Source: Nematostella vectensis
Lineage: Eukaryota; Cnidaria; Anthozoa; Actiniaria; Edwardsiidae
NCBI RefSeq assembly: GCF_932526225.1
Contig: NC_064042.1
Location: 4,385,001-4,449,000, forward strand
Direction of reading: 5' to 3'
Length of the DNA stretch: 64,000 nt
The notes under the pieces were generated by a model. That model made no database searches, was not told the origin of the DNA, and saw only the letters and a list, made by a program, of their open reading frames with translations. The position numbers and the translations under genes are program-made. Positions 1 to 13,400 of the stretch are shown here, one piece after another (position 1 is the stretch's first letter; the number at the start of each line of letters is the position of its first letter).

Positions 1-52
1 GATATTATACAGAGCGCCCGGCTCAATCTCCTTCATCAGTTCAAAGCTTCGA
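1..52 (-). CDS. possible partial exon running off the left edge
   Basis: Read on the minus strand, a candidate acceptor (pyrimidine-poor, ending atatcag) is followed by an open frame that begins RDTPRSFELMKEIEPGALYN and leaves the window. The composition looks protein-like, but I do not recognise a family and the plus strand is also open here. The minus-strand reading is favoured only because an acceptor is present. Low confidence. Confidence 0.22.
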
Positions 53-94
53 GGGGTGTCTCGCTGATATGTGCATGGATAAGAGATCACGTGA

Positions 95-1770
95 GTGTTT
101 GGGTGGCAAACTAGCGCGCGCTCAGGCTTTTAACGGCAAAATCAGCAACAAAAAGCAGCCAATTCAGATCTTACAAAGAAGCCAGGTTTTTTTTTTTCAG
201 AAAGGGTTAGTATCATTTACAAAAAAAAAAATTGTCGTTCTCTGGTGTGACGGGCACAGTCATTCTTGTGATTATTTTGGTTTGAATTTGCCATCTTAGC
301 GCAACTCCCCTTTTCGTCCTCAAAGGAGGCTCGCACTGTATTTATGCGTCCTAAGTCCGCATGCCCAGCGGGCAAGGTAGAATTCGAAACTGGACTATAA
401 ACACTTGAACAGACGAGCGCCAGGAACCCCCTGAAGTAAATACTGAGACTATCCGGGTATCGAAAGTAGGAGCCCTGTATGGTCCTTAGAGGGCTTTATG
501 ACAATAAACATGCAATTGGCAACTTGCACTAGCTGATCAAGTGACTTGTTGGCTGGCAAACTAAACACCAAAAGAAACGCTGAAGATGGCAATGAAGATA
601 AGTCCGTTCTCATCAGCCAGCTGATTCATAAGCGCTGAATAAAGTTATTTTTGTTGGTTATTTGGCCGTAAACGCCGGAGCGCGCGCGTGTTTGCCGCTA
701 AAAAAGTCACGTGATTTGTTATCACAATATTGTTGCCGCCTATTGTTAGCCTGGACAAGCAAGAAATCCCGGAAATACGTTCGTGTACCGAACGTCGTTT
801 GAGCCAGGTTTATCCAGACCCAGGCTTCTTCCTCCGCACGCCAGAGGAAACCCAGTATTCGAAATTACCATTCCCGAAAAACCTGTACAAGCTGGCAAAT
901 AAGTGCCAGTTTATGGGTACTGCAAGAAAACCAGAGGAGTAACATTTGTGGAGGAATCCGTCCACGAGATTTCAAACGAGCATTGGGTTTACCTTCTATA
1001 CAATTTGGGCAATCCGGGGACCTGAATTACACTAGATTGGCTGTTACATTCTCTCGGGATTTTATATTACTCTGATAAAAAACAACGCACTTACTTAATT
1101 AGTCGGCCGTGAATTGGATTCTAAGTTTAGTCTAGTATGTTTATAGAAGTTGTACAACAAACTTTGTGACCAAATCTTAACAGCTTTAAAAATGCTAGAA
1201 AAAAGCTAAGGGGGGAAAATTGCCTGTATTTGATATAGCACGTTTTGATGTACAAAATATATGAAATTAACTAGTTTTGACATGTACAAAAATTACGGGG
1301 AGTCCCGACTCGAGACACGAGATAGCATACTAAATAAATAACATGTTCTGATGTACGAAATATGAAAAGAATCTGTTTAAATACGAAAATTACGGGAATG
1401 TCCCGGCTTGTCACATCAGACATGCATCCGGTCTATTGACATTTGTACATTTCGAGTACATTTACATTCGTGATCGAGATCGCCGTCAGCTCTAGGACAA
1501 GATAGGCATCGCTGCCATTGTATATTTACGCTTTCAATAAGGCAACTACTTGAATATAAGCTTTAAGCTCACCATATCACTATTTTCCAGTCAAACATCA
1601 TCAATTTGTTTACCGCCTGAAGGCCAGAGTTAGCTTCGAGTCTCGCCTTATGCCGGTCGTCAATGTATCATTTTACGTAAGCTATTTTTTCCGGGAAAAC
1701 CCCGAAAACTAGACGCTACGAAACCATTTTATCAAATCTAGTCGACACTTCCGGTACAAACCTAAAACGC
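95..1770. other. gene-free stretch upstream of CALHM
   Basis: I see no supported exon here. Short open frames (for example near 730-942) lack family motifs, and several begin only at non-ATG codons. The stretch is AT-rich with short purine and T runs (near 186-197 and 219-230). Confidence 0.4.
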
Positions 1771-1777
1771 CCAGGAG

Positions 1778-1816
1778 TATAAAGACATAAAGCTTTCGCT
1801 TTTCGTTTGTTCAGTG
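1778..1816 (+). promoter_or_regulatory. core promoter of CALHM: TATA box and initiator
   Basis: TATAAAG lies at 1778-1784. A TCAGTG initiator lies at 1811-1816, so its A at 1813 is about 33-35 bases downstream of the TATA box, the normal metazoan spacing. The first ATG of the CALHM frame (1857) follows about 44 bases later, giving a short 5' UTR. The arrangement is seen in the sequence; its use as a start site is inferred. Confidence 0.55.
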
Positions 1817-1856
1817 TGGAGTTTTTGCTGTGAAGTGTAAATCAACTGCGCAAGCA

Positions 1857-2816
1857 ATGGTATTCAACAGATTTTTCTCCGTATTTGCAACTGAGCTAAA
1901 AGGCTTCTTCAAAAACTCGAGAACCACGCTCAAGAATGTATTGGTACTAGTTCTGGTGTTCGGAATGGAACAGATTTTCGAAAAGGATGTCTTCGAGTGT
2001 CCTTCATCGAAGTATTTCATGTACGGAAACATGTTTCTATTCGGCCCAGCTATCTGCCTTCTAAGTCTAACACTTCTGCTGAATGCAACTTTCTGGGAAG
2101 TTGTTACGGGTTGTTGGGCAGCGCATTTCAGTAAGCGATGGGTGACGAAAAATCTGGTCAGGATTCTCTTTCAAGCGCTTCTCCCGCCTGGAGTATGGAT
2201 CGTGGTTGCGCTGATACGCTCCAACTACTACATCTGCCTCAAACTCGGCCCGAAAGAACTTGCTCTAGATAGAGCTCTACGCGCTAGGAATGGGAGCACA
2301 GTGGCTCAAGTCAAAGAGAAAGTGGATGAGACATTCCTCAACGCGATGGCAGAATCGCATATGCTGGCGTGGATCCTATTTGACTCACTTGTAGTGTTGG
2401 CGTTTATTGTGGTATGCTTTCGGAGATGCTGGTGTATGCGAGCGGAGGGAAGTCTGCCGGAGCTCGATCATTATGATAAGCTAGAGGCAGAAGCTGCGGC
2501 AGGGGAATTCAAGATTTTGTTGGAGCAACGCGCGGAGAAGGCAGGCAAGAGTAACGTCCATGATGAGTTTGAGAACGCAAAAACTCTCACATCTAACGAG
2601 TATAGACAGTTGGAGATGGTGCGAGAAAAACTACAGTGGAATTATCCGCGTATCGCAGGGGATCTCAGCAAACCTTACAGACTTCACATGTTATACAACA
2701 CATCGAAAGCTATCAGTGAGTTCAGTAATGGAGATCCATCCCAAAGCAAAGTCAAGCTCACTAATGGAGGTCAGTCTGAGCAACAAGAGACGGGGGCATT
2801 TATTTCGACAGTCTGA
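1857..2816 (+). CDS. CALHM-family large-pore channel, single exon
   Basis: This is a 319-residue calcium homeostasis modulator protein, a family of voltage- and calcium-gated large-pore plasma-membrane channels. The first ATG is 1857 (G at -3 and +4); the frame is open for nine codons upstream but has no ATG there. Four hydrophobic segments lie at about residues 27-41, 57-77, 101-121 and 168-189, with a long charged cytosolic C-terminus. The signature ECP (47-49) followed by YGNMFLFGPAICLL (55-68), then LLLNATFW and GCW, is the CALHM TM1-TM2 pattern. C48 and C127 match the first conserved extracellular disulfide. The second family disulfide looks absent: the CPC motif is CPS here, and no cysteine occurs between C127 and C187. 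Being intronless is common in this family. Subtype cannot be assigned. A MITE begins 36 bases after the stop. AATAAA motifs near 3269 and 3341 could end the transcript. Confidence 0.88.
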   Translation: MVFNRFFSVFATELKGFFKNSRTTLKNVLVLVLVFGMEQIFEKDVFECPSSKYFMYGNMFLFGPAICLLSLTLLLNATFWEVVTGCWAAHFSKRWVTKNLVRILFQALLPPGVWIVVALIRSNYYICLKLGPKELALDRALRARNGSTVAQVKEKVDETFLNAMAESHMLAWILFDSLVVLAFIVVCFRRCWCMRAEGSLPELDHYDKLEAEAAAGEFKILLEQRAEKAGKSNVHDEFENAKTLTSNEYRQLEMVREKLQWNYPRIAGDLSKPYRLHMLYNTSKAISEFSNGDPSQSKVKLTNGGQSEQQETGAFISTV

Positions 2817-2851
2817 AAAGACTTTTAGGACTGTCAAAAGACGATTTGCTG

Positions 2852-2998
2852 CAGGGACGGATCTAGGGGTGGGCTAGCGAGCGGGCCCGTGCCCCCCTAT
2901 TTTTAGATATTTGGCCTAAAAATAACAAGAAATACATGGTTTTTTGAAAGCCTTGTTTCTGCCCCCCTCTTTCTGGAACTCTTGGATCCGCCTCTGAG
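2852..2998 (-). mobile_element. short TIR element (MITE), CAGGG-type, 147 bp
   Basis: The ends read CAGGGACGGATCTAGG and, inverted, CAGAGGCGGATCCAAGAG. The flanks tgctg and agctg make an imperfect 5-bp target duplication. The interior matches 18289-18445 in opposite orientation, including the TGTATT and ATATTTGGC stretches. It has no coding capacity. Confidence 0.7.
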
Positions 2999-3403
2999 CT
3001 GTATCTAATAATCTTGAACTTTCGAAAGTAGAGAGCAGATTATATTTGGAGTGGCTCTCATTAACCCGAGAAACAGTGTGAAATTCAAAAGTGTAATAGT
3101 CGGAAAAACACAAAAGAGAACAATGGAATTAGATCGCAAAAAACTGTAATACGCTAAAGTGTAGTTCACGGGTTAATGAAAATCACTCTACCATTTGCAG
3201 TGAGTTTACATGTATGATGCAGTTATAAAAAAGCGAAAAACGAGTTTAAGTAGAAATAGGGATTTCCCCGAATAAATAATATATTTGCCGATTGTATGTC
3301 AGATTATGTTTGGTCGTTCTTGTATAGATTTGCGTATAGAAATAAAGTGATTCTTGTTGGTTAATGGTTCAGATAGAAGGTGGAGGGCGGGGGGTGTCAT
3401 ATA

Positions 3404-3726
3404 CAGGCCCGTACCCAGGATTTTGCTTGGAGGGGTGCGGAATCCGAAAAAGTGGACCTAATTATTCAGGGGGGGGGGGGGGGTCATTTCTCTGATAAAA
3501 ATCTAACCACTCCCGGGAGTGGGATTTTTTATACCTTTCAGCATCTCCACCGGACGTTTATTTTGTCGGATTTGGCCACATACCAGAGTGATCTAGCTTA
3601 TGCTTTATAGTTTAGTCTACAAATAGCACGTCTATTCATGACCGGAAGTGGACCTTTGGCCGTTGTGGGGGGGGGGGGGGGGGGGGGTGCGTTCGCACCC
3701 CCTGCACCCCCCTGGGTACGGGCCTG
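3404..3726 (+). mobile_element. MITE with CAGGCCCGTACCCAGG ends, 5-bp target duplication
   Basis: The terminal inverted repeats are CAGGCCCGTACCCAGG and CCTGGGTACGGGCCTG. The flanking target duplication is atata on both sides. The interior has long G runs and matches the element at 56281-56601 along its length, with a diverged copy at 34241-34600. It is non-autonomous. The CAGG termini suggest a hAT-like source, but 5-bp duplications are atypical for hAT, so the superfamily is uncertain. Confidence 0.8.
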
Positions 3727-3731
3727 ATATA

Positions 3732-4156
3732 TCTGCAATCGTGATAGTTTAAGAATAATAATGACAAACACCAAAAACAAATTGGAGACATTTTTACACT
3801 TCTTACAGGCCCTTCTTTTTCCCTTAATCATCAATCCATTATCCACTCAATTTTCTTCCTTTTCCATTCTATCAGGTGTGGCTTGTCAGAACAAAACCTC
3901 AACACGCCCTGTAATCATTCTGGGAGGGGTAGGTGGGAATATAATATCATCTCAACGATATAATAACCCTCCCCTCCCTGCCGACCACCGTCACGTCTTG
4001 GCTGAGGTAAAAGATACCTCGTCTCTCGCGTGTCCAGTCAATCCTGCTGATTCATCACGAATAGGCTTGGGAACGAGGTTTTGTTATCAGCTTCCATGGC
4101 AACGTCATTTTGATTAACAGGGTACGGTTCATAGTGCTGTACCTTATCATATTTGG
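3732..4156. other. 3' flank of BAG1, no gene seen
   Basis: This lies between the MITE and the BAG1 stop codon. A 118-codon plus-strand frame crosses it, but it has no recognisable domain and overlaps expected BAG1 3' UTR. No clear AATAAA for BAG1 was found. Confidence 0.4.
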
Positions 4157-7100
4157 TCATAAATCTTCCTTTTTCAGTAATTTGTCGCATACCGTGGAAG
4201 AGGCATCAGCTTGATCAATTATTGTCTGCAACAGGGAAACAAATCTTAGCATTATAAGAAAAGCCAGAGGGAGTAAGTAAGATAAGAAAAAAATCAATCT
4301 GAACATTTTTATGCTAAATTTTCCGGCTTTTTGCTAAACGTGTATTCACGATTATAAAACACCATGAATATCGAAATTTTATTTCTAAATAGTAAGCAAA
4401 CCATATAAAGAATACAGAAAGAAAATATCTTGACAGTTTAAACCCCCCCCCCCCTACCACCCAAAAAAATACTCCAAAATTTCCTGGAGATTCAAAAGTA
4501 TGTGAAAAAGGGTAAAAAATACTCACGGCCCGATATCTTGTTTCCTATATTCATGCAGCAAATGAATGCTTATTACTTACCTGTATCCTTGTCACAACTG
4601 TCTTCCTTTTGCCTTTGATTCCTTGCGATGATGAGTCCAGTGACTAAAAATTAAAGACGAAAAAACAAGCGTGAAGACTGGTTGTATATTTTTTTATTAT
4701 CATTCTAGATGGTGCTGTAGTGCTTCGTTTTGTGGATCTGAGCAGCCGAAATCAGAAGTATAAAAACGGAAAAATTGAACAAAGTACAAGTTATGGTAGT
4801 CTGTTAATGCTAGTGGGCAATGGTGGATTTTGCTATCTTTAGTAACTCCATAATTATAAACGCACATATTGTCTTCCTTACTAAACTCAATTTTATTTAC
4901 GTTCCACAGTCTACACTAAAAAGCAGAAGAAAATAGGTGAACTGTACATTTTGGTTTGTGGAAGGGGATTTGAAATACAGACACATAATAAGGAATAAGA
5001 CATAAAATAATAAAACTAAAATCTTGTTTTATAGAATTTGGGCAACAAATGTAGGCACAATCAGTATACATCATCATATTCTAATCATTTTATTTTAAAC
5101 TTTATATATTTTTAAAAAACCCAAAAGCGTGAAACACATAATTGGAAATTGGAAGTTTCTTTGAGGATGTGACTGATAATTTAGTGTGGATGGCCTGTTA
5201 AATAGTGCAGATTCCAATAGACGCTCTTATCTCTTGATGGTCGAGGTTTTCCTGCCCTGCTGAAGTAAACTGGTGACAATGCGGCTTTAGGCATTCCTGA
5301 CAACTACCACCTGGTAGTTCTACCAGAGACAAAGAAATGTTAACTACTTCCTTTCATACCAGTGAGTCCAGGGTTAACAGCTCCTTCATCAAGGCTTCTG
5401 TCAGTCCTTTAATCTGCTTGTGAACTTTAGTCACTGCTGGTCCAATAAGATCACTCTCCAGAAATCCCTACACAACAACAACAACAACAACAAAAATAGA
5501 AAATTCAGTATCACCCCAGAAAGGTAAGCAAAGGTGAGGTTGGGAGTTGGAAAAGCCCCTCTCCCTAATCACCTGAAAGCCTTGCTGAAATGAGAGAAAA
5601 ATAAGCACAGGAATAGTAACCTAAAAGCAGATTTCCACATGAGTAAACAAACCCTTCCCCCCATTCTAACTCAAAATCAAGGTCGCTACATTGTACAACT
5701 GGGTAGCACTCAATGAAACTGGTGAATTTTAGGTACTATGGTGCATCCCTTTATTATGAGGAACAACCAGAAAGTTTTACATATGTGTGTATAAAGTGAC
5801 AGAAGGTGGTTAGGTGTTCAAAACTGGAAAAAAAGTTGGAGGCTTCAACACCTAATTTCACCCTCTCAGCAGCCTAGGATCTGAACCAGATGGGATCAAC
5901 TAGACATGACTCAGCAGCCTAGGATCTGAACCAGGTGGGATCAACTAGACATGACTCAGCAGCCTAGGATCTGAACCAGGTGGGATCAACTAGACATGAC
6001 TCAGCAGCCTAGGATCTGAACCAGATGGGATCAACTAGACATGACTCAGCAGCCTAGGATCTGAACCAGATGGGATCAACTAGACATGACTCAGCAGCCT
6101 AGGATCTGAACCAGGTGGGATCAACTTGACATGACTCAGCAGCCTAGGATCTGAACCAGATGGGATCAACTAGACATGACTCAGCAGCCTAGGATCTGAA
6201 CCAGATGGGATCAACTAGACATGACTCAGCAGCCTAGGATCTGAACCAGATGGGATCAACTAGACATGACTCAGCAGCCTAGGATCTGAACCAGATGGGA
6301 TCAACTAGACATGACTCAGCAGCCTAGGATCTGAACCAGATGGGATCAACTAGACATGACTCAGCAGCCTAGGATCTGAACCAGATGGGATCAACTAGAC
6401 ATGACTCAGCAGCCTAGGATCTGAACCAGATGGGATCAACTAGACATGACTCAGCAGCCTAGGATCTGAACCAGATGGGATCAACTAGACATGACTCAGC
6501 AGCCTAGGATCTGAACCAGATGGGATCAACTAGACATGACTCAGCAGCCTAGGATCTGAACCAGACGGGATCAACTAGACATGACTCAGCAGCCTAGGAT
6601 CTGAACCAGATGGGATCAACTAGACATGACTCAGCAGCCTAGGATCTGAACCAGATGGGATCAACTAGACATGACTCAGCAGCCTAGGATCTGAACCAGA
6701 TGGGATCAACTAGACATGACTCAGCAGCCTAGGATCTGAACCAGATGGGATCAACTAGACATGACTCAGCAGCCTAGGATCTGAACCAGATGGGATCAAC
6801 TAGACATGACTCAGCAGCCTAGGATCTGAACCAGATGGGATCAACTAGACATGACTCAGCAGCCTAGGATCTGAACCAGATGGGATCAACTAGACATGAC
6901 TCAGCAGCCTAGGATCTGAACCAGATGGGATCAACTAGACATGACTCAGCAGCCTAGGATCTGAACCAGATGGGATCAACTAGACATGACTCAGCAGCCT
7001 AGGATCTGAACCAGATGGGATCAACTAGACATGACTCAGCAGCCTAGGATCTGAACCAGATGGGATCAACTAGACATGACTCAGCAGCCTAGGATCTGAA

Positions 7101-10100
7101 CCAGATTGGATCAACTAGACATGACTCAGCAGCCTAGGATCTGAACCAGATGGGATCAACTAGACATGACTCAGCAGCCTAGGATCTGAACCAGATGGGA
7201 TCAACTAGACATATTATGTTGTATGCATGTTTTGGTCCTCACCTTACTGATCCCATCCAGTTCTGCATTAAGTTGATCCAGCCTGGATTTTAACTCGCCA
7301 ACTTGTTGCTCGACTGACCGAATGGCCTTCATGTTATCATCAGCTTCGGGGTCATACTGAAAACAGGAGTAGAGTGGATATGTATCACTCATAATATGAG
7401 AACTTTAAAATTAAATCAAATATGAAAAGTAATCACTTCCGTTGGGACTGGAATGCTGAATTACAAGAGCACAGATTAACCTGGTTAAGGCATAGAGGTC
7501 AGTAAAAAAAGGCAGTTGATATACTGTACGACTCATGTTTTACCACCAAACACAGCTTACTATATGCAAAATTGATTTTTTTTTGTATGTAAGGAGGGGG
7601 GAGAACCAGAGAGCCCAAAGAATAATCCTTGGAGAGAAAAAAAGGAAAAAAAAGACCTTGAACTACGAATTGAGCCCATATCTTAGTAGTGTGGAGCACA
7701 GTCATTCCAGGGGCAATGCTATCATCCCTGGAATGACTCATGTAATTATTAATTTAAAGAGGAATAGCAAGTGGCACCTGTCACTGTTTCCAGTGAAACT
7801 ATCTATCAAATTTTTACTTCTAACCTTTTTCCCTAACACCATAATCCTTGAGCCCTTTTTAATCCCCAATGATTCCAATGTCTGGTTTCTATTGGTCAAG
7901 GACTTCCCTTTAAAAATAAGCTTCTGTGAGCACTGGGGGACCTGTGTAACTTGCTGGGCAGCCTGTTCAATATCAGACACACAAAGGGGTTTGTCATCAC
8001 AATATGGTAGACAGACACTGTGCTTCTTGGAGTCTGGAATAAGTGAAAAGAAAAGGAAAGCATGATATGAAGGTTATTTGGCATGTATATTCAACATGTG
8101 TCAACTAACTGAGGAAAATCAATTATCAGAAATTAATATCACGATACCAATCAATGGAAGCTACTCCATTAGTAGTAACAAATTATTTTGACCAATCAAT
8201 TGCCAAACCATTAAGGTGGCACACCGAGGTTGTTTTGGCGAAACAGTTTTTACTAAGTTCCCTATATTAAATTCATTTTCGGCTCGATTTTCGTTAATTT
8301 TTCAGATTTTAATAATACATCTATGCTTTGTCAAATCCCACAAGATTAACTCTTGTTTGAAATTAAATTTTGTTTTCATGCAAGGTAAATGGAAGCAATT
8401 TTTTAATATTAAAATAAAAATATTGAAATCTGCGCGATGATTTTTTTTCTAAATTCACAGTAACACTAAACAATTCTCCAGCTTGAAGCACATGAATTTT
8501 TGGCTTAAAACTGACCTGTCAAACTTCGCGATTGATGAATCTTTATTTTACGCCAAAAAATAAATGCAATCTTGTCTACAAAGATCGATTCTCAAATTTA
8601 CGCCCCCTGCTAAGTCCACACCCTAAGGCAACTTGTGTGAGAGGGGCAAGAGGACCAGTGTTGCACAAGAATAAATTACAGATGGTCAATTCGAGTGTAT
8701 TTTTATTAAGATAATTTGAAAACTAAAGAATTTATTCCTTTTTAACATTTGAGCCCAAGCCGCGCCTCTTCTAAACTATTACCCGACCCTATGGCTAAAA
8801 TAGGCCTTACCGAAAGTACTTGCTTAATGCAGTTGCATGTTGAACCTGAGTTTATAAGAAACTAGAATCAAAAGTTGAGTATATGAACGCACTTCAAATG
8901 AAGCCCACGCCAGCGTCACACATGGTAATCAACAAGCTGCCTTGTTTGTTTCACATGTGACAAATTTGCACGAGCGAAACTGAGATCCCATGCATCCCGG
9001 GTTGTGCTTCATACAGATTTCTCCTATTCTATTCCATTTGGTTATGCTACCACCTTTGAACTCTTTTTCTAGACTCCACCCGTTTAACCGTTTCGATTCT
9101 TTCAAATAAAAAATACATAAAGTACAAAACAAAAACCTGTCATGTTCTAAGTCGCATTTTACTCATAGAGAGAGAGAGATGCTGGATAGGATGCTGGGTG
9201 GATGTGGGGCTTGAAAACCCCAAGTCCAGTGAAAAATTTAAAAAACGTAGACAAAAAAAATACAGTGCGAAATAACTGTCACAAAACTGTGAAATTGATA
9301 AATTTTGATAACAATTTCTTTTTAGTGAGAGGGGGTTATGTGTGTTTTAAATGATTCTTATCTATAGTTTTTAATAGATTGACAAATTTCCTCTTCAAAA
9401 TATATACCCAAAGCAGTTTTTTTTTATATTCTTCCGTACTTTAGACTGTATAGAGTGTTTCTTTCAGTGTTCACATCTTCACAGTAAGCGTTCTCACAGA
9501 ATAGAGATATCTGTACAAAATGCACAACCCGGGATCTCAGTTCCGTTTGTGCAACTTTGTCACATGTGAAAGAAACAAGGCAGCTATCGTCGATTACCAT
9601 GTGTGACACTAGCGTGGGCTTCGTTTGAAGCGCGTTCAGACACTCAACTTTTGATTCTAATTTCTCATAAACACAGGTTCGACATACAACTACATCAAGT
9701 AAGTACATTGATAAGGCCTATTTTACCACTAGAGTCGGGTAATAGTTTGGAAGATGAGCGTGTTGCGCTTAAATGTTGAAAAGGAAAAATTATTTAGTTT
9801 TCAAATTATCTTTACAAAAATACTCTTGAATTGACTATCTGGAATATATTCTTGTGCAACACTGGTCCTCTTGCCCCTCTCACACAAGTTGCCTTAGGGT
9901 TTGGACTTAGCAGGGGGCGTAAATTCGGGGATGGATCTTTGTAGGCAAGAGTGCATTTATTTTTTCAGACATTGGGAGGAAAATTTTGGCGTGAAATAAA
10001 GATTAATCAATCGCGAAGGTCAGTTTTAAGCCAAAAATTTGTGTGCTTCAAGTTGGAGTATTGTTAGATGTTACTGTAGATTTAGAAAATAATTCATCGC

Positions 10101-10355
10101 GCAGACTTCGAGATTTTTATTTTAATATAAAAATATTGCTTCCTTTTAACTTGCATGAGAAAAAATAATTTGATATCCAAGAAGAGTGAATCTAGCGGAA
10201 TCTGATAAAGCATAGATGTATTAATAAAATCTAAAAAATTTACGAAAATCGCGCCGAAAATGAGTCTTCTTTAAGTAGGGAACTAAGTATTTGCCAAAAC
10301 AACCTCGGCGCGCCACCTTAATGTAATTTCAAAGTTAAAATGGGTAATGACTGAA

Positions 10356-10404
<49 letters not shown>

Positions 10405-13400
10405 CACTTTCCCATTTAAAAATGTACTTTCCCATTTAAATGTGTACTTTTGCGAGAGCGTTGTTTTCACGTCCTCAAAACGCGGGTTAACCAATCAGAG
10501 ACCGTCTCTTCAATAGCCTTAATTCAACACGTCGGAAAACGCCAGTCAGCCAATGAAATGATCTTGAAATTTGAGCCTTCGTGATTCCGCGTTCTACCAC
10601 GCGACCTGACCAATCACACCGAATCATTCTTATCCCACAAAAAGGTCAATACAAATAGCCTTCTGTCAACAGATGCAGATTGCCGGTGATAACGACAATT
10701 AACAGGGACTAGGGGTCAGAAGAGATCAAATGGAGAAGATGACTTTAGAAAATAAAAGGAGTAGCCTTACATCTTCAAAACTACGTATAGTACTCGAACT
10801 TTAACAAGTCATTAAACAAGCTATTTCTAAAACCAACACCAAGGACACTCGAATTGGCTTACCCTAGTAATGACCTTTTTCTTCTTTGCACAGCTCTCCC
10901 AGAATCTCTTTTCGCTATACCAAATATGTCATGTCTTTCTGTGAACAATTCACCAAGTGGGTATTTTTAGTGTTCCCAGGTCGGACTAATCATACTTGAT
11001 CTCAATGAACCAAAGACTTGTGATGGCGCGAAACGAAATTGGCGCCCTTTTAGTCCCGTGGATTGGCTTCAATCCCGGCTGTATCCTGCCCAAATTTGTC
11101 TGCATCCAAATCAAATATTGTTCTTTTTGCCGTCGGTTTCATCCAAGAATGACCCATTCGTATTGTTCTCATTATGAAAAGATGCAGGAGAGAAATCTTC
11201 TAGCTCACGCTGCACATGATGCCGTGTAACACGAGATCTCAGGGTATGGAATGAATTGATAAACAATTTATTGTTTCAACAGATTCGGATTATACAGCAA
11301 ATCAAAGTGCGTTTTCGAACGCAGAACGTGCAATCTGTAATATAGGTGAACTCGAAAAATACCATCGTGTTTCGAAGCAATCAAATACCCCTTTAATAAA
11401 AAAAACCCCTTTAATAAAGCAAACCTCTAACTACTGAAACATCTCACCGAAACGTGAAAGAGAAAGATAGTATACATCATCATCATTTATTACAAGGAGA
11501 ACGAATAAAAGCAAATCACATTCCCAATCAGTGCGTTTGCAGACGCAACGAGTGTCTAGGATCGATTTACAAAGATACATAGGTATGGAAAGCCGGTAAA
11601 AATTTTAGTGTACTATTTATCTAAAGTGACTAGCCTTTAAACAATATATCGGCGTTTTCTTACTTTGTAAGTCAAGCACGCAAAATGTTTTGTTCATTTC
11701 ACAGAGATTGGACATAGCCATGCGTTATATTTTCTTCTCGATAGACACTCAAGAGTAGGCTTTGAAAACAAACCGGAAACTGTGCGTTTTAAAGACGCAG
11801 GCTAATCAATAGTGTGAAAGAATCTTATTTTCGGTACGAGAAACACATTATGGCGTTTGTAATTGGTTGTTAGAAGACGAGGTTGATACAACTTTCTTAT
11901 TCAAACATCAAAAGCAAGCTGTTATAAGTTGATGTACGTCTAGTTATGTGCTTTGGGAAAGCACCCGACTCCGGGACAGATGGAGCACCAAAGGTTGAGC
12001 TCTCTGTTGGTGGTCATATGATATGATTAAAAAACTGCTATCTTGTAAGCTAGGAGATAAGGCCCGAGCAGGGAGCTTTGCTCTTGGCACACAAGCATTC
12101 CAAGCACCAGTCGAGCAAAAGAGCGCAATTAGATGCACATAATATAATTCTAGAGAAAAATCAAAAGATTTGAACAGATGTAATCTGTTTAAAAGAATTT
12201 AGCCTATTATCATCCTACAGTATCGTAGATTCATGCATAGGAACAGGCGGATATTACAGCCTGGTGTTACATTTTTTCAACTTGACAAAGTTAGCATGTG
12301 GGAAGCCCAGCACCGGAGCCCCAGCACCTATACCCGCGGCTATTTACTCAAGTTGTGGTTGCTTCAAAACACGATGGTATTTTTCGAGTTCACCTATATT
12401 ACAGATTGCACGTTCTGCGTTCGAAAACGCACTTACTACGTTTTGATTTGCTGTATAATCAGAGTCTGTCAATATTTAATTGCAACAACAGCAAATTGTT
12501 TATCAATTCATTCCATACCCTGAGATCTCGTGTTACACGGCATCATGTGCAGCGTGAGCTAGAAGATCTTTTTATAATGAGAACAATACGAATGGGTCAT
12601 TCTTGGAGGGAACCAATTGCAAAAAGAACGTGCAATCTGTAATATACGTAAGGGGTAACGATGGGTACCTTAAAATTTCGAAAATCTCGCAAAGTCTCGG
12701 AATCTCGGCGTTTTTACGGAAGTCTCGAAGTCTCGTTTTTCCCCCCGACATTTTAGGGTCTTGAAGCCTCTTTTTCTACCACGTTCTCGGAGTCTCTGTT
12801 AAACGCGATCTGTTTTATGTTGTTACTGCTAAGGGTTTCCCTCTTTTTCGAGTCTCGAGTCTTAAGCCTTTCCACTCTAGCTATTGTTTTTCAACTAATG
12901 CTTATGACATACCTCGAGCAAGTTATCTGATGTCCGAACACAAGCTAGTAAAAGCTCGGACACGGATTCCGAAATTTGACTTAAAGTCTCGGGCTCGGAT
13001 TCTAAAACGCGGTCTCGGCGCCTCGGCAAATCTCGAACTTACTCATCGCTACCCCTAAAAGGGGTCTGTAGAACGCGCCAACATCCCAAAACATCGGCTT
13101 TATTCTCAGAGCGTATTGTTCACTGTTTATTGGCAACAAAATGTCTAGTTCTCGGACAAACAACTACTTTTGGAAAACAGTAATCTGGCGGTGTTTAAAG
13201 TTTGCGAGGATATAATATTTTCACTGGCTTTCCATGCCTATATCTGTCTCTTGATCTCATGCTTGCATGAATATCTAGACCGTTGCATTTTCGAACGCAC
13301 TAATAGACATGCGATTGGTTTTATCCTAAGGGATAAATTACTTGACATTGTTATTTATATCCTGCTTATACTCAAGCTCACCAAACTATAGACAAAAATG

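Noticed and set aside
3761-4117. 118-codon plus-strand frame
   Set aside because: No recognisable domain, no splice support, and antisense to the BAG1 3' end.
5865-7212. CRISPR-like array
   Set aside because: Units are contiguous with no unique spacers, and the context is eukaryotic; it is a minisatellite.
10996-11229. 77-codon frame also present at 14523-14756
   Set aside because: It is the same sequence in both arms of an inverted-repeat element; differences are one silent and four replacement, so no sign of protein selection.
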